From: Sphagnum compactum
Lineage: Eukaryota; Bryophyta; Sphagnopsida; Sphagnales
DNA: 64,000 nucleotides
Assembly: GCA_965153455.1 (NCBI GenBank)
Contig: OZ234494.1
Span: 11,780,001-11,844,000 of the forward strand
Direction of reading: 5' to 3'
Position numbers and translations under genes: made by a program. Below the pieces are notes generated by a model. That model was not told the DNA's origin. It ran no database searches and worked only from the letters and a program-made list of their open reading frames with translations. This document shows, one piece after another, positions 1-12,710 of the stretch; the stretch's first letter is position 1; the number at the start of each line of letters is the position of its first letter.

Positions 1-469
1 AGGGGTCCAAAGAAAAAAACAAAACGTTTTATAACTTGGAAAGCTTATTTTTCTTATTTTTCTTCTTGTTAGTTTTTCATTACTCCTTTTCTTTTGCACT
101 TCAAAGGTGATTATAGGATATTTTTAGTAATTATGATTATTTAATGAAAATATGATTTTAATATCATTATCTAGTTTAAATTAATAATTAGCTTAGGACG
201 TTTGTATACTTGTAGGTTAATTAATGTAACCTATTTACATTAATATTTTAACATGAATAGTAAAATTTAAATATATAATACCTATTTATTATATCTATAT
301 AATTGATTATCACTATAATTATAATAAACATTTAATTAATAATTATGATTATTTATAATAAGTTTTAAATATTATCATATTAATTGATTTTGAATATTTT
401 TTGTTTGATCAAATGTACATTTTCTGAAAAAATATTCCAAAATAAAATAAAGTCAAACATATTTAAACC
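1..469. other. AT-rich spacer
   Basis: Strongly AT-rich sequence with no open frame of note and no recognisable repeat unit. No gene or RNA is visible. It leads directly into the periodic repeat block that follows. Confidence 0.6.
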
Positions 470-1170
470 ATGGTTTAGTTTAATTTAATTTAGCATAATT
501 TAGTTTAGCAATAATTAATTTTAACCTAACTTAATTTAACCATTGTTAATTTTAACCTAATTTAATTTAGCCATAAATATTTTAGCATAATTTAATTTAA
601 CCATATTAATTTATCCTAATTTAATTTAGTTTAGCCATAAATATTATAGCCTAACTTGATTTAGCCATAATTAGTTTGGCCTAACTTAATTTAGCCATAT
701 TTATTTTAGCCTAGTTTAATTTATCTTAATTTAGTTTAGCCATAATTAATATAATCTAATTTAATTTAGCCTAACTCGATTTAGCCATAATTAGTTTGGC
801 CTAACTTAATTTAGCCATAGTTAATTTAAATTAATTTAATTTAGCCATAATCGGTTTAATTTAACAAATTAGGCCATGGTTAATTTTAGCCTTATTTAAT
901 TTAGCCATAATTATTTTAACCTAACTTAATTTAACTATGCTTAGTTTAGCTTAATTTGATTTAATTTAATTTAATTTAGCCATAATTAATTTAGTTTAGC
1001 TTACTTTAACCATGGTTAATTTAACTTGATTTAATTTAATTTAATTTAACTTAGCCATAATTAGTTTAGCCTAGCTTAATTTAGCCATGGTTAATTTAAT
1101 TTTTTAATTTATTTAGCCTAGGTTAGTTTAAGCATGGTTAATTTAACCTAGGTTAGTTTAGACGTTATTT
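470..1170. repeat. Degenerate 15/30-bp periodic AT-rich repeat block
   Basis: The words TTTAGCCATAATTA and TTGGCCTAACTTAAT alternate. From about 660 to 960 the unit TTAGCCATAA recurs at 30-bp spacing (starts near 661, 691, 781, 811, 841 and 901), so a 30-bp period is visible, built of two related 15-bp halves. Copies are strongly diverged and edges are gradual. This looks like an old minisatellite. No coding potential is seen. Confidence 0.75.
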
Positions 1171-2514
1171 TAAACCTCTTAGTACTAGAGGTACATAATA
1201 CTAATATATATAGCCTATGTAGATATATTATGTATAGTAATTTAAGTATGACACGTGTCCATGTTATACACATTTAGTTGCATGTTAGTTGCACACACAA
1301 CCGTATGGCCCAAAAATTATACAATACCGAATTTGTAGTTGCAAATATGACTAAGATAGTTACAACCAGTTGCATGCCAGTTGCATAGTGACTGGTTGCA
1401 AATGACAAGATTTCTAGTAGTGAAGTCTTGACTTAAGGCAATAGAATATATAATATTTTCATAATCCATTATTTCTTAAAGCATTTAAAAAATTATGTAT
1501 CATTAAATATGTTGGTGTATAATGTATTTTTTCATTGTCAGAATCAAAGTTATCAGATGATGCATTATTATAAGTAAGAATTTGAGATTCTGAATTCATA
1601 TGCAAAGTAAACAAACTTGCCCATTGATGATGAATGTTAACATTCAAATATTTGGATAATAGTGTTTCAATTGAATCTCATAAAGTGACCATCACCATAT
1701 TTGGATGAACATTTTTTGACATATAAGGTGATTTGTATTCAAGATGTCATTTAATTAACACACCTATTGTTGTACCATCATGGGGTAAATGTGGTAGTAT
1801 TGATTGAGTTTGATCCATATTTGTAAGGACATTAATAACACTAACATGTATCTTATATTGCCCATTCCCTTGGAGTTTATAAATTTGAGCAAAAATAAGA
1901 CGTGGTGAAATAAGATGTTTTTCTAATTATGTTAATTTTTGGACTATGGAATAATTTTATTTTTAGAAATTTGATTTGGTACCTGATATAAAGGTGGTTT
2001 ATTTTTACTAATATTACGTAACAACTTGTACATATGTATGATGTTGAAGTAGGTTTTATTTGAATTCGAAAACATATGGAAAGTTGTCTTAACAATTGAT
2101 TTGAAAAACATTTAAGTTGTTTTTAAAAACATAACCTTTCACAACTAAAACATGGAATTATGGGAACATTTTAGATTTGTTTATTATAAATGTCAATGTA
2201 TATTGAATTATGTGTATTTTTTAATATATTAACATTATGTTCTATTTTATTTGATTGAATGTCATGTTTTGTAAAAAGTTGTTGTGTGAGAATTGGTTCT
2301 TTAATTTTTTTTAGAATGCATTGAACATATGACAATTAAACTTTGTCATTTATGAAATATTCTTGTAATTATTTTAGTGTATATATATATATATATTTCA
2401 TGCGATTCATAATTTATAATATATGTGTAAATTTGAAAAAAAAATGATGCAAAGGAAAGGATAGGAATTTACCTCTTTGAATGTAAATTAAGCACTTGAT
2501 AATTTGTTGTGTAA
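1171..2514. other. AT-rich spacer
   Basis: Short minus-strand open frames of 62 and 72 codons occur here, but their composition is that of AT-rich noise and no domain is recognisable. A short TA run lies near 2380-2395. No gene is supported. Confidence 0.5.
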
Positions 2515-3131
2515 CTATAAAAGACAAGTTTGAGTAGCTTCGTCCACAACCTTTGTTAAAATTATGTAATGTTGCGTTTTTAAATATCGATCTCCTTTTG
2601 TTGTTGTTGTCACATTCTTGATTAAAACCATTTCACAATGGCCTCCATTGTACGTTTCAAGAAATTGTTCATATTTTGTTTTAAAATTGTTACCAAGAGT
2701 AAAAACGTCTTGGTCAAATTCACCTTCTACATCTACAATCAACAATTTTTTTCATCTTTGCTATCCCCTACTCCCTTTACACTAATGACAATGACAACAA
2801 TGGTAGCAGACCTCCAATTCTAAATAAATTGTTTGAATCTTCTAATGGAATCCATGTGAAAAAACATTAAAATTAACTCAAGTTGGAATGTAGGAATTGA
2901 TGACACAATGGTTATCGACTCAATTATGATGATAACATGCATGTCACCCTTCTCAAAACTTCTTTTAGACATTGACTCAATGCTAAAATTTTCCACCTTC
3001 ACAAACATGCCTTTTTGCAAATGCTGCTCATGCATTTCTATATAAGGTGATTTCACCCTCAAAATGATTGTGGTCAGAGCTGCCTTGTTCACCAAATCAC
3101 AATGAAAATATGCATAGCCTGGATTTTCCAT
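2515..3131 (-). pseudogene. Broken unrecognised gene, possibly OB-fold-like
   Basis: Two minus-strand open pieces appear to belong to one ancestral protein. The upstream piece (2820-3131, 103 codons) reads like alternating beta strands, with ILRVKSP, FVKVENFSIES and EKGDMHVIIIIES. It ends at a stop, and the downstream piece (2515-2745, 76 codons, beginning MLIVDVEGEFDQDVF and containing MVLIKNVTTT) continues in another frame, so at least one stop and one frameshift separate them. The pattern of a short beta-rich domain followed by 'VENF' and 'VLIKNV' segments recalls OB-fold proteins, but I cannot name a family. It could also be part of a transposon. The codon composition and continuity of sense across the frameshift are the main reasons for calling it a decayed gene. 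Confidence 0.4.
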
Positions 3132-4389
3132 GCTCCTATTTACAAGTTGATCAAAGTGCCATACCTATTAAGCACCTTTGCTTCAAATGTAACATTTATA
3201 ATTCTGAAATCCAAATATTCAGTACAACAACTAATCTAGCTTCCTTCACTGGAACAATAGCCGTTCTGTAAAAAATGAAATAAAAACTTATTAAAAGGAA
3301 TTTGACAACAAACAAATGAAATAACACTTGGCAAAACAAAAAGTTACAGAAGCACACGACAAAACATACACTTGTAGAAACACAGACTTGTAAAGGAAAC
3401 AACAAAACAATCAATAAATGGTGAAAGCTTAAACTAAACACATTATTTTTGTTGTGAAAAAAAAGACAACAAACATAGAATGTTATATTTATACGAGACA
3501 AAAAAGACCTAATTTAAACCCTAAACCTTTTTTTACTTTATATTAACTTTAAGTAATTTTGATTATAGACGATTTCAACTTAATAATAAAGGATCAAATC
3601 CATGGTTTGGAGGCTAAATTATGGTCTAACAACGAACAAGACATCAATACCCTTGACATTTTATAAATTTTAGTTATTGACTTTCAGTAATTTCAATTAT
3701 GGTAGATATTTACCATTAACCATAAATATTGATGAGCCATGGTTTGGTAGCTAGATTGTGGTTTAATAATGAGCAAAACATCAATACCCTTGGCATCTTA
3801 TGAATTTGAATTATGCATCTCATTCTTACACCCGAACTTTAAATATCTCAACCTAGATTTGAAAGATATTAATACATAAACCTTAAATTTTTCTTCACTA
3901 TTTAACCATTATTTTCATTTCACTTAAATATATTATTATTATTTGTTAAACCTCAACTTTTTAATCATGTTCATAAAAAAAAATTAGAAACAAAAAATTC
4001 AAATTTCTTTTTTTTCCTTTTTTGGTTAAATCTATTAAGTGTTAAATTTTTTTAAATTTTTTTTTTGTTCTTTTAGTTAAATTTTTAAAATGAAAATTTT
4101 GTGTTGAAATTTTTCCATTACCCCCAAAAAAATATATATATTATAAAATATTTTCTTAAGAAAAAATCTTCATTAAATCACCATATCACAAAAGGAAAAA
4201 GACCAAAAAAAAAAAAAAAAAAAACCCCATCCACGTTCTCAAACACCCCATCCCACACCACCAAAAGAATCATTCCTCAAAAAATTAAAAAGATCCCACC
4301 TTCTTGCCTTGCAAAACAAACAAATTTCTCCCTCCCGTGCCACCCAAGAAACAACCCTTTGGGTTCGTCCCCATCCCCAAAAAAATCAC
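3132..4389. other. AT-rich spacer
   Basis: No gene is recognisable. The plus-strand open frame at 4101-4418 depends on a run of about 20 A at 4203-4224 and on Pro/Lys-rich low-complexity sequence, so it is not treated as coding. Two similar ~40-bp phrases ending in 'ACATCAATACCCTTG' occur near 3640 and 3780, which suggests an old local duplication. Confidence 0.5.
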
Positions 4390-5480
4390 CTAAGTTGATT
4401 AAAGTTAAACTAGGTTGAACCTAAATTAACTTAGGTTAAACTTAAACTAACCAAGGTTAAACCTAAGTTTATCTTAGGTTAACCAAGGTAAAACCTAGGC
4501 AATACCTAAACAAAACTTAAGTTAACCTAAATTCACTCAAACTAACTTAGGTTAACGTAAGCCTACCAAAATGAACCTAAGTTTATTTACTAAACCTAGG
4601 TTGGCCTAGAATTTTTTGGCATTATATATGCTAACATTGGCCTACCTAAAGTAATCTAGGATTGCTTAAGTTATGACATATGTCACGTCTTTGAAAATGA
4701 CTTATAATCATGTAATCACAATTGTAATCATATAATTGTATTGATGATAATAGTCATATAAATGCCAACAACAAGTGTCCACATCTAATTACATGATTAA
4801 GTTTGAACACTGATCATAGACTATTATTCATGAAAACCATGTTTTGGCATAATGTTTCAAAGAAGATCCTCAACCCCATTTGGAGCCATAACTACAACTT
4901 ATCACAAGACGGACTTGTTAGGTTTAACCTTTAGGATAAGCCTAATTTAAACTTATATGTTTATCCTACATTTAACTTAGGTTTAATTTAATTTAACCTA
5001 GTTTAACCTAAGTAGCTTAATTTCACCTTGTTTACTATTGTTTGACCTAATTTAACGTAGTTTAACCTAAGTAACTTTATTTAATCCAAATAACCTCATT
5101 TAATCTAAATATATTCATTTAACTTAATTTAATTCAAATTGGTACTTTGAGCCGAATTTAATCTAATTTTCTTGGGTTTGGTCTAAATTAATTAATTTCA
5201 CAAGTTTAACCTAATTTCATTTAAATAGTATAGTTTTACCCTAATTTTGTTAGGTAGCTTAGTCCAACCAAGTTTAATTTAAGTAAATTAAATTAGCCTA
5301 TTTTAACTTAACTATATTAAATTTAACCAAGTATAGGCAACTTTAACACACTTTAGACTAAATTGCTTAATTATGTCAAGTTTAAACAGATTAAGCCTAA
5401 TTTAGCTTAGGTGAATTAATTAGCTAATTTTAGCCAAATATAGATTATTTTAAACAAATTCTAGTAGTGTTTTACTTGAT
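4390..5480. repeat. Degenerate TTAGGTTAA / TTAACCTAA repeat block
   Basis: Dense recurrence of TTAGGTTAAACCTAAG and TTTAACCTAAGTAAC words in both orientations makes this block rich in small palindromes such as CTTAGGTTAACCTAAG. Around 5000-5130 successive phrases (TTTAACCTAAGTAAC, TTTAATCCAAATAAC, TTCATTTAACTTAAT) are spaced by roughly 15-20 bases. Word content resembles the block at 470-1170, so both may descend from one satellite family. Confidence 0.6.
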
Positions 5481-5588
5481 TTGCCCTATAGGAGTTTTAA
5501 TGTGTAACTTTCATTCATTTTTTTCATCCATAGTTGAAATTTTGGTCAAAAGGTTTTTTGAATGTTTTTTTGGCCTATCCTTACATAA

Positions 5589-5786
5589 TTAATGTTTTTG
5601 AAAGCAAATGATATCAACTTTAGGGCTTAGCCCCATATAAAAGTTAAAGAGTTTGTGGGCGCCACATTTTGTATTTAGCCTTTTTATGTTGTAGGAAAGT
5701 AAATGAATATTCATGAGGAACAATTTGGAATTTGGGAGGTTTACACAAGTTCCCATTTTGCTAGTCATTCCCCATTTGCTTCCCAA
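5589..5786 (-). pseudogene. LINE endonuclease N-terminal fragment (degraded)
   Basis: The minus-strand frame contains MNIHLLSYNIKRLNTKCG followed by KLFNFYMGLSPKVDIICFQKH. This matches the start of the apurinic-like endonuclease of L1-type LINEs in pattern: an SxNI(K/R)GLN-like strand with the catalytic Asn, then a 'DIxxxQE' strand in which the usual catalytic Glu position reads Lys. Downstream the frame collapses into AT-rich sequence and no reverse transcriptase is found, so this is a dead relic. The leading residues before MNIHLL are probably not part of the domain. Confidence 0.5.
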
Positions 5787-7199
5787 TTCCTCATAGATTA
5801 TATAATGATTAAAAATTTGAATCCTTTTCTTGCCTAAGTGGCATTATTAATTTTTTGTTTCTTGTTGCCACCTTCATCGCCCTTTTTCACATTATTATTC
5901 AAGTATGTTTAGGAAGTGTCATTACTCCCAACATTTGAAGGTCTTGCCTTGATGCATTCATCCTTTGATTCATTTCTTTTATATTCCCAAGTCTACTTGA
6001 TTCACGTGCTCCAACATGCATAAAATTGTTGCACCTCCATGGCTAGTTTATGTATAGTTATGTACTTTGGGAATTTTCAAACCTTTTGTTTCATCTCCAA
6101 AAAGGCCAATATCTTGCAAGACAATTAAATTAGTTGTTGAGTTCGTTTTATGCCTTTATTGGCTCCTTGCCTAGGCATTAAAAAAAAATTCCTACATTTT
6201 TCATTAAATTAATTTAGGTTCCTTGTTTTGTTGTAGGGTGGTTGTTTCTCCCTTTTCAATAGTTGTTATTTTTGTGAGATTTTCATTGCTAATTTGTCAC
6301 ATATAAATACTTCATAAAATGTTAATGTCCGGGTCTAATAGTAGCTTTCATTAAGCGAATTACTTTAAATGTCACATTTTATTTTTCAAATTCCTCTTCC
6401 TTTTCACCATCACTTTTCGAACTTTTCATCTCTACAACCATCTTCAAATTTCCTTGGTGACTATGCCATGGGGAAAATTTCTCCATCACCCACTCATGTT
6501 TAGTTAATTTGCATATTGGATCTATTTGTTATTGCAAGGAATCCAACTTGTCATGACTCTACGTTTGTTGTTTATTGATCAAATGGAAAAAATTGTTGTT
6601 CTTCCTTGCATTTTCCATCATGCTCATCCTTTGTTCTTGCTAGAGATTTTGGGATTACACTTACCTTTTAGTACATTTTTTTATAGTTTACCTTAATGAT
6701 GTGGTGTGTTTCACAAAATAAACCTCTTTAACTTTATATTTATTAACCATTTCCATTAACCCATATTTATCCACATGTAGACCAACATTGTTATTTTTTG
6801 ATTCTTGTGTTCCTTCATTTTTTATTTCAACATTCTTGTGGTATTATTTTGGGCCTCTTCTTTCCACAACAACACATTTTGGGTTTTGTGATTGACCATT
6901 ACAACTACATATTAGTTAGGAAGAACATATGTGACTAGTGACTAATGAGTTGTTAAACCCATGTCATTTCACCCGTTTAATCACAAGGGACGTTTAGTTG
7001 CAAAGCCTAATCGTTTATAGCAACTAGGATTTACATTTTTTTATAATAATGAAATTCCATGTCATCATTAACTTGGTATGATGTGTAAAGTGCATGTTGT
7101 CTCAACTTAGTCATTTTATTCAACTAAGTGTTACAAAAGACACCTTGATAGATGGATGATATGTGTCAAAAATCTATAAAACATGTTATGAATCATTGC
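5787..7199 (-). other. AT-rich spacer, possibly decayed LINE ORF1 tail
   Basis: Read on the minus strand, some stretches (for example near 6350-6680) give Lys/Glu-rich, ORF1-like sense between many stops. This is compatible with remains of the LINE whose endonuclease start lies at 5.6-5.8 kb, but no diagnostic motif is left. No intact gene is present. Confidence 0.3.
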
Positions 7200-7790
7200 A
7201 CATTACCAAAAATCAACCTAGTTTAACCCCATGTAGCTAACATAGCCAAAAGGCAACTTAGCATAACCTAACTACATCAAGCAACCTAGCCTAATTCACT
7301 TAGCCAAAAGTCAACTTAAGTTAACTAGCTAGCTAGGCTAACTACCTATGCTAGGCAATTTAGGCAACTTAATTTAAGTTAGGTGACTTAAATTAAAAAC
7401 AAATGTTGGATTCCTAACTCAAGAAACGTAAATTAAGCTACTTAGTCTAAACCAAGTGGCGTAAGTATCAAAGGTTACAAGAGTGAGAACTTGAACCTTT
7501 CACCTTCACTTTGGGGTTCAAGTTTTCATCCGTTATGCTACCACATTTTCTTATACTAATTATATTGAACAAAAAGTTATAAAACTCAAAAAATTTAGCT
7601 TTGAAGTAACTTTGGCCACCCCAAGTTGATTTAGGTCAACCTACTTATTATCTACCAACCTAACCTATATTTAAACCTCCCTAGGTTGATTTAAGATGAA
7701 CTGATTTGTCAACCTATATTACTTACTAACCTAGCCTAAGTTAACCTAGGCATTCTTAGGCTAAAAATTTAATTAATCTCAGATAATTAT
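7200..7790. repeat. Degenerate CCTAACTTAGG repeat block
   Basis: Recurring AACCTAG, TTAGGTTAACTAG and CTAACCTA words in both orientations, for example around 7240-7400 and 7620-7770. It shares its vocabulary with the blocks at 470-1170 and 4390-5480 but is more diverged. No fixed period is obvious by eye. Confidence 0.5.
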
Positions 7791-8879
7791 GTTGCATCTA
7801 GTCACACATCATATTTACATCTAATTGTATAAACTTCAGATGGTTACAAACTTAATAAAATATTTTTTAATGAAGCTACTTAGGTTAACTTGGCAAAAAA
7901 CCTAAAGTTAGGAATCACTTGATGTTGACAAATAGGACCGCATCATCTTATTGGCATATAACATGCCATGTCATCATCATGGGAGATAAATCGTTATTAG
8001 TTGCAAAGTGGATGGTTTTTGCAATTGACTAACTACTAAACAAAAATTGAAAAATAATATGATAATTTACCAAAATATCCAACAAGTTGTCATATTGACT
8101 ACAATTGCAAAACCATGATGCTATGTGGTGTGTTAATGTATTTTGCTATTACTTAGTGATTGTTATGACAAAGTAGTTATAAATGCGTTTAAAAAAAACA
8201 ATAGTTATGTTTGTGTCTGATTCAAAAAACAAGATTTGTTGTAGTGAGGGTAAAATTTTGGACTTGCATCTTGATGCAAAAAGTTACATTGAGGGATTGG
8301 ATATCATTTCTAATATAGTGATCAACCAATAAATGCCTCATTTGATCCAAAGTAGCGTATGAGTCATCATGTTGACTAATAGTCAAATATTTTATTACCA
8401 CCATAATGCCAGAACATGTCTTTTATGAGTGGCCTTATTCAACTATAATCATTTTTCTAATCATTTAAAAAGTTGTTTATGACATCGTAATTGAATATGA
8501 CAAGTTGTAAAAGACATGTTTTGGCATTGTGTGCACGTGGGATGCCACATCATCATGTTGTGAGATTAGAACTTGTTATTTTAGTCACAAAAGTTAAGGT
8601 ATTTTTAATTAATTAATTTTAATTAATTTAAAACATATTATTATAATTTAGAAAATAAGTTATCTATTAAAAAAAGCCCAATAGTCATCATATTAATTAC
8701 AATCACAAAACCATGACATCACATGACATCTCAATGACCTTTGCAATTACATAGTGATTTTTGTGATTAAGTAGTTACAACTATAGTCGACAAGGATAAT
8801 ATTCATTTCTTTGATTGATCAAAAAACCCATAATGTGTTGTTGTGTTCCTTGATCTTTCCTTTTTGTTTTTTCTTGTCT
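7791..8879. other. AT-rich spacer
   Basis: A 60-codon minus-strand frame at 8222-8404 shows no recognisable motif. The phrase 'ACATGACATCATG' and similar ACATG/CATCA words recur. No gene is supported. Confidence 0.5.
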
Positions 8880-9745
8880 ACACTTACCCCTCTTCTACCT
8901 CTCGATCCAATCAAGTGTTTTGAGGCCTTCCTTTTCACCCAAAAGGCCTAGTAATCACTTAATAAATGTTGCAAGTTGCCATAAAAGTGGTATATTATTA
9001 AATATTTCTCAAATTTTAATGTGACATCAACTTTTCCCGATTCATTCCCAAAATGTCAATTGTTGATACCTAACCAGATTCATTGTCCATTTTATTGTAA
9101 CATATAATCTTTGATTTCATTTCTTGTGGTTAATTATTAAAATCCTCTCCCAACACCCTTCAAACATGAGCAACAATTTGCTTATCAACATGTCTATATT
9201 CCAAAGGTAGCATTTTGAAGGTGCATCATACTAAAATTTGTAGCCCATGTGGGTGCTCTAGGTTGAACAATTAGGAACCCTCTCTTGGTAGATTGTTGTG
9301 CCCATGAATGTTCTATCCAACTGTTAACATTAACAATTTCACAATGCCTTCAAGCATTGTGAAGTTTAATAATATAAACCTTTGCCTAGCCTCCATTTGA
9401 AAATTGATCACATTTATGAACATCATTCACTTAACAATAAATGAACAAGGATGTTAAAACCAATAAAATTGCCAATGATTGTGTGTTACAAATGGTAGTT
9501 GATTTCTTACTAAAGGATCTCCATTGACATCTCCTCTTGTGGTACCCTATCAAATTCTCTAATTAACAAGCTCATGTGGTTGCGGAACATGACATCCAGG
9601 AACATTTCATTTGGTGAACTTTGGAAAGGGTTGAGTTTCCCTATTTGCATTGGATTCACATTGAGGGTTTCCATGAGCCTATTAACTTTAGTCATGTTGA
9701 TATCTCCAATAATTTGGGCTTTTTGTGTGCCCTTTTCCATCATCC
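8880..9745 (-). pseudogene. Possible LINE ORF1-like remnant
   Basis: On the minus strand, sense fragments in varying frames include NFTMLEGIVKLL, then LPLEYRHVDKQIVAHV, downstream of an open stretch at 9510-9743 (MMEKGTQKAQIIGDINMTK...). The order '...F..LEG...L', then a 'W..(F/L)..LPLEY.' line, is the pattern of the DUF4283-like N-terminal domain found in ORF1 of plant L1 elements. Many stops and frameshifts are present. Its position upstream (in the minus direction) of the endonuclease fragment at 5.6-5.8 kb is the order expected for one element, though the gap is long. Assignment is tentative. Confidence 0.3.
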
Positions 9746-11960
9746 ATTTGTTTTAGGGATTCAAGATTGAAGGCCATTAACACCTTTTTGAAAGACAACA
9801 TCCCTCTGGGAAGCCCCTCCCAAACCATGATTAGCAAAACTAAAACCTAAAACGTTAAAACAAACAAACCTTTGAACCTTCAATGTTGTCGCCATTTAAC
9901 ATAACCCCTATTGCTAAATAAGAGTGGTCAAAAGTTCATAATATAGAAGAATTTAATTAACAAAAACAACAAAAATAAAAATAGGAACAACACAAGTTTA
10001 ACAATCTTGATTGATATCACAATAAACCAACACACCATCTCTTGTGCTTTTCAAAAACATCCATTGCTCCTCTTGCTATAGTCTTTTTCACATTAACCTT
10101 ATTTCAAATTCATGGTTAAAGTTTTTTCCACATTAAATTTATTTCAAACCCAAGGTATTATGGGGAAGATGTTTTGAATATATGGGATCATGATATATAC
10201 TTAGTGCTATTTAATCTATGAAAACTTGATTGCATTTTATATTGTCATACCTTTTTCTCTTTTTTTTGGAATTGTGGATACTTGATAAGTAATATATTGA
10301 TATTTTTTCACTTTCTAATGTTGCATCATAGGCTAGCATCACAAGAGGGATTTAACATTAAATTGCGAAAGGTTTTCAAAGCCTATTTATAATCTAATTA
10401 ATTTGAGTTCCGCATCACAATGTTTACACCCCTCGCCTATTAAAGTGATGGTCTACTAATGATGATCAACTATTTTTTATTTTTAATGTTTTCGTAGAGT
10501 TTTCAATAATTCATCATTATTTATGTTAACGTCAAATTTAATTTAAATGAATATACATTTCATGGACATGAAAAGACACATATTTAATTTTTTTTCATAT
10601 CTATGTTGGTGGAGAGGGGTAAAAAATGACGTAGTTATAAAATGGAAGTAGTCAGTAGCAAAGGTGGAAGATCTATCTATGAAGGAAGGTAGTTTGTTTT
10701 GTTGTGTAGTTATGAGACCCACCGAATTGGGATGCTTCAAATCATGTTTTTGGTGTCTTTGGAAAGCTCTTGATGAGAAGGGGTGCATGGGCTTGGTTCC
10801 ATGACGTTTGGACTCATGGTGCAAAAGTTCTTAAATATTGAATGATTTTTTCACTGAAAATTAAATTAAATTGTAGCTGAAAATTTCGGAGGAATTGGAG
10901 TGTGCCTTTTGGTGTTGTTGGAAAGATCTTGATGAGCAGGATTTAATGGAATTTATTTGGTAAGATTTGGATTCAGAATGTGGGAGATATTGATTTTTAA
11001 GTGATTTATGTGGTTGAAAAATTCAAATAAATTATAAAAAACCAGGTTCTGGAAGGAAAAATCAGTTGAGGAGGATGTGGTAGCACTTGGGCTGATGGCA
11101 TAGGCCACACTAGTAGTTATTAAGAAGGTATTAGGAAAAGGAAATACTTATTAAAAAAGAAGTGAAATAGTTAGGCTTGAAAATGAGGTAATTGTTTCTA
11201 AAATTGTCTTTGGAATGGTCCATGGATGACCATACAAAGGATTCCGAAAAAACCCCCATATACTAGTTTCGATTATTCATCACTAAAATTTTAAAAAATA
11301 TTTTAAAAAAATGCTAGCAAACTAAAATCAGAATTTAAATGTGATAAATAAATTTCAAAAACAAAAATGTGGCAAAATTTGGAGATTTATTTTTCAGAAA
11401 AACGAGAATATTGGGACATAGATATTATTGCTTTAATACTCATTTTTCATATTTTGAAAAAAATAATTGCACCAAAAAAACACTGCTGCTGCTTGGTACA
11501 TTTAGTTTAATATTGAACATTAAGATATTCGACATTTAAATAATGAACCTTGAACCAAAAATTGCTATCTACTACTACACACAATATTTTTCCCATCTAT
11601 AGGATTTGAAACCTTTGAAGAGGAAATCAACTAAGGATTCTATAAACATTAATTTTCAACTGTTGAAACCTCCATGTGGAATCATTGCCTCTAGTTTCAC
11701 AACTTCCACAAATTGACAATGCCAATTGTCAATTTGTTTTTCAATCAAACTAGTTGTTTATGCCATTTCATTGTAGCCATGAGTATAATTGTTTTATGTC
11801 ATTCCCATATGAATTTCATGATTAAAGTCAAGGATGGATGATCAAAATTTCAAAAGATCATACCAAAAAAAAATGGTCAAATTTTGTCATATCAAATCAA
11901 TGAATAATAATGAAAGATGCACCCAATGGTTGAAACATTTTTTAAAGGATAAATTATAAG
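9746..11960. other. AT-rich spacer with a weak tandem duplication
   Basis: No gene is seen. Two similar stretches, about 10745-10860 and 10904-11010, share 'TTTTGGTGT', 'TTGGAAAG(C/A)TCTTGATGAG' and a following 'GATTTGGA/GTTTGGA' phrase, which suggests an old duplication with a ~158-bp offset. The remainder is unremarkable AT-rich sequence. Confidence 0.45.
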
Positions 11961-12019
11961 TTCAGACATTCGGTGTATTGTGTACTTACACGTGTTCAAA
12001 GGTCTTCATTTTGTAAGGA

Positions 12020-12312
12020 CCAAACCAACATAGGCCTATTTTGTAAAGACCTAACCAACATAGTAGACCTAATATGTAAAGACCCATTTTGTAAAGACCT
12101 AACCAACATAGTAGACCTAATATGTAAAGACCCATTTTGTAAAGACCTAACCAACATAGTAGACCTAATATGTAAAGACCCATTTTGTAAAGACCTAACC
12201 AACATACTAGACCTAATATGTAAAGACCCATTTTGTAAAGACCTAACCAACATAGTAGACCTAATATGTAAAGACCCATTTTGTAAAGACCTAACCAACA
12301 TAAATCAACATA
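12020..12312. repeat. Minisatellite, 48-bp unit, about five copies
   Basis: The unit consists of TTTTGTAAAGACCTAACC, then AACATAGTAGACCTAATATG, then TAAAGACCCA. It is repeated nearly perfectly, with one C/G variation ('ATACTAG') in the fourth copy. Each unit is two related ~24-bp halves built on TGTAAAGACC. Because 48 is a multiple of three and the unit lacks stops in several frames, one plus-strand frame (repeating FCKDLTNIVDLICKDP) and two minus-strand frames stay open. This is an arithmetic effect and not evidence for a protein. Confidence 0.9.
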
Positions 12313-12710
12313 GACTAACCCTAGTTATTCTTCATGACTTTGGTCATACCTCAAGAAGGCTCAGACCCAACATCCCAGTTAGTTACCAACAAATGAGCTG
12401 GAAGTTTTGGTTGATATAGGAGATGTAATTGATCAATATGAGTAGGTAGTTACCAACATTATTTAAAACTCATCAAGAACAAAAGGCCAGAAAATACTTC
12501 TTATACAGCTTTTGAGAACCAGAGGGAGCATCATAAAATTTTGACACTTGGCAACAAGAGCTACTTACTACTCATTGAAAGGATTTTTTGGGGGAAAAAT
12601 TCACTAAAATTGATAGATTTTATTAAATATTTTTTTATTTCTGAAATCGCCATATTTAGGCTCTTTAGGTCCTAGCAAGTTGTCAAAATGTAATAAGATT
12701 CTCAAACTTT
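12313..12710. other. Spacer
   Basis: AT-rich sequence between the minisatellite and a dispersed repeat. No gene or repeat unit is recognised. Confidence 0.5.

Noticed and set aside
11986-12419. Repeat-containing protein of 97-148 residues
   Set aside because: Frames are open on both strands only because a stop-free 48-bp unit is repeated.
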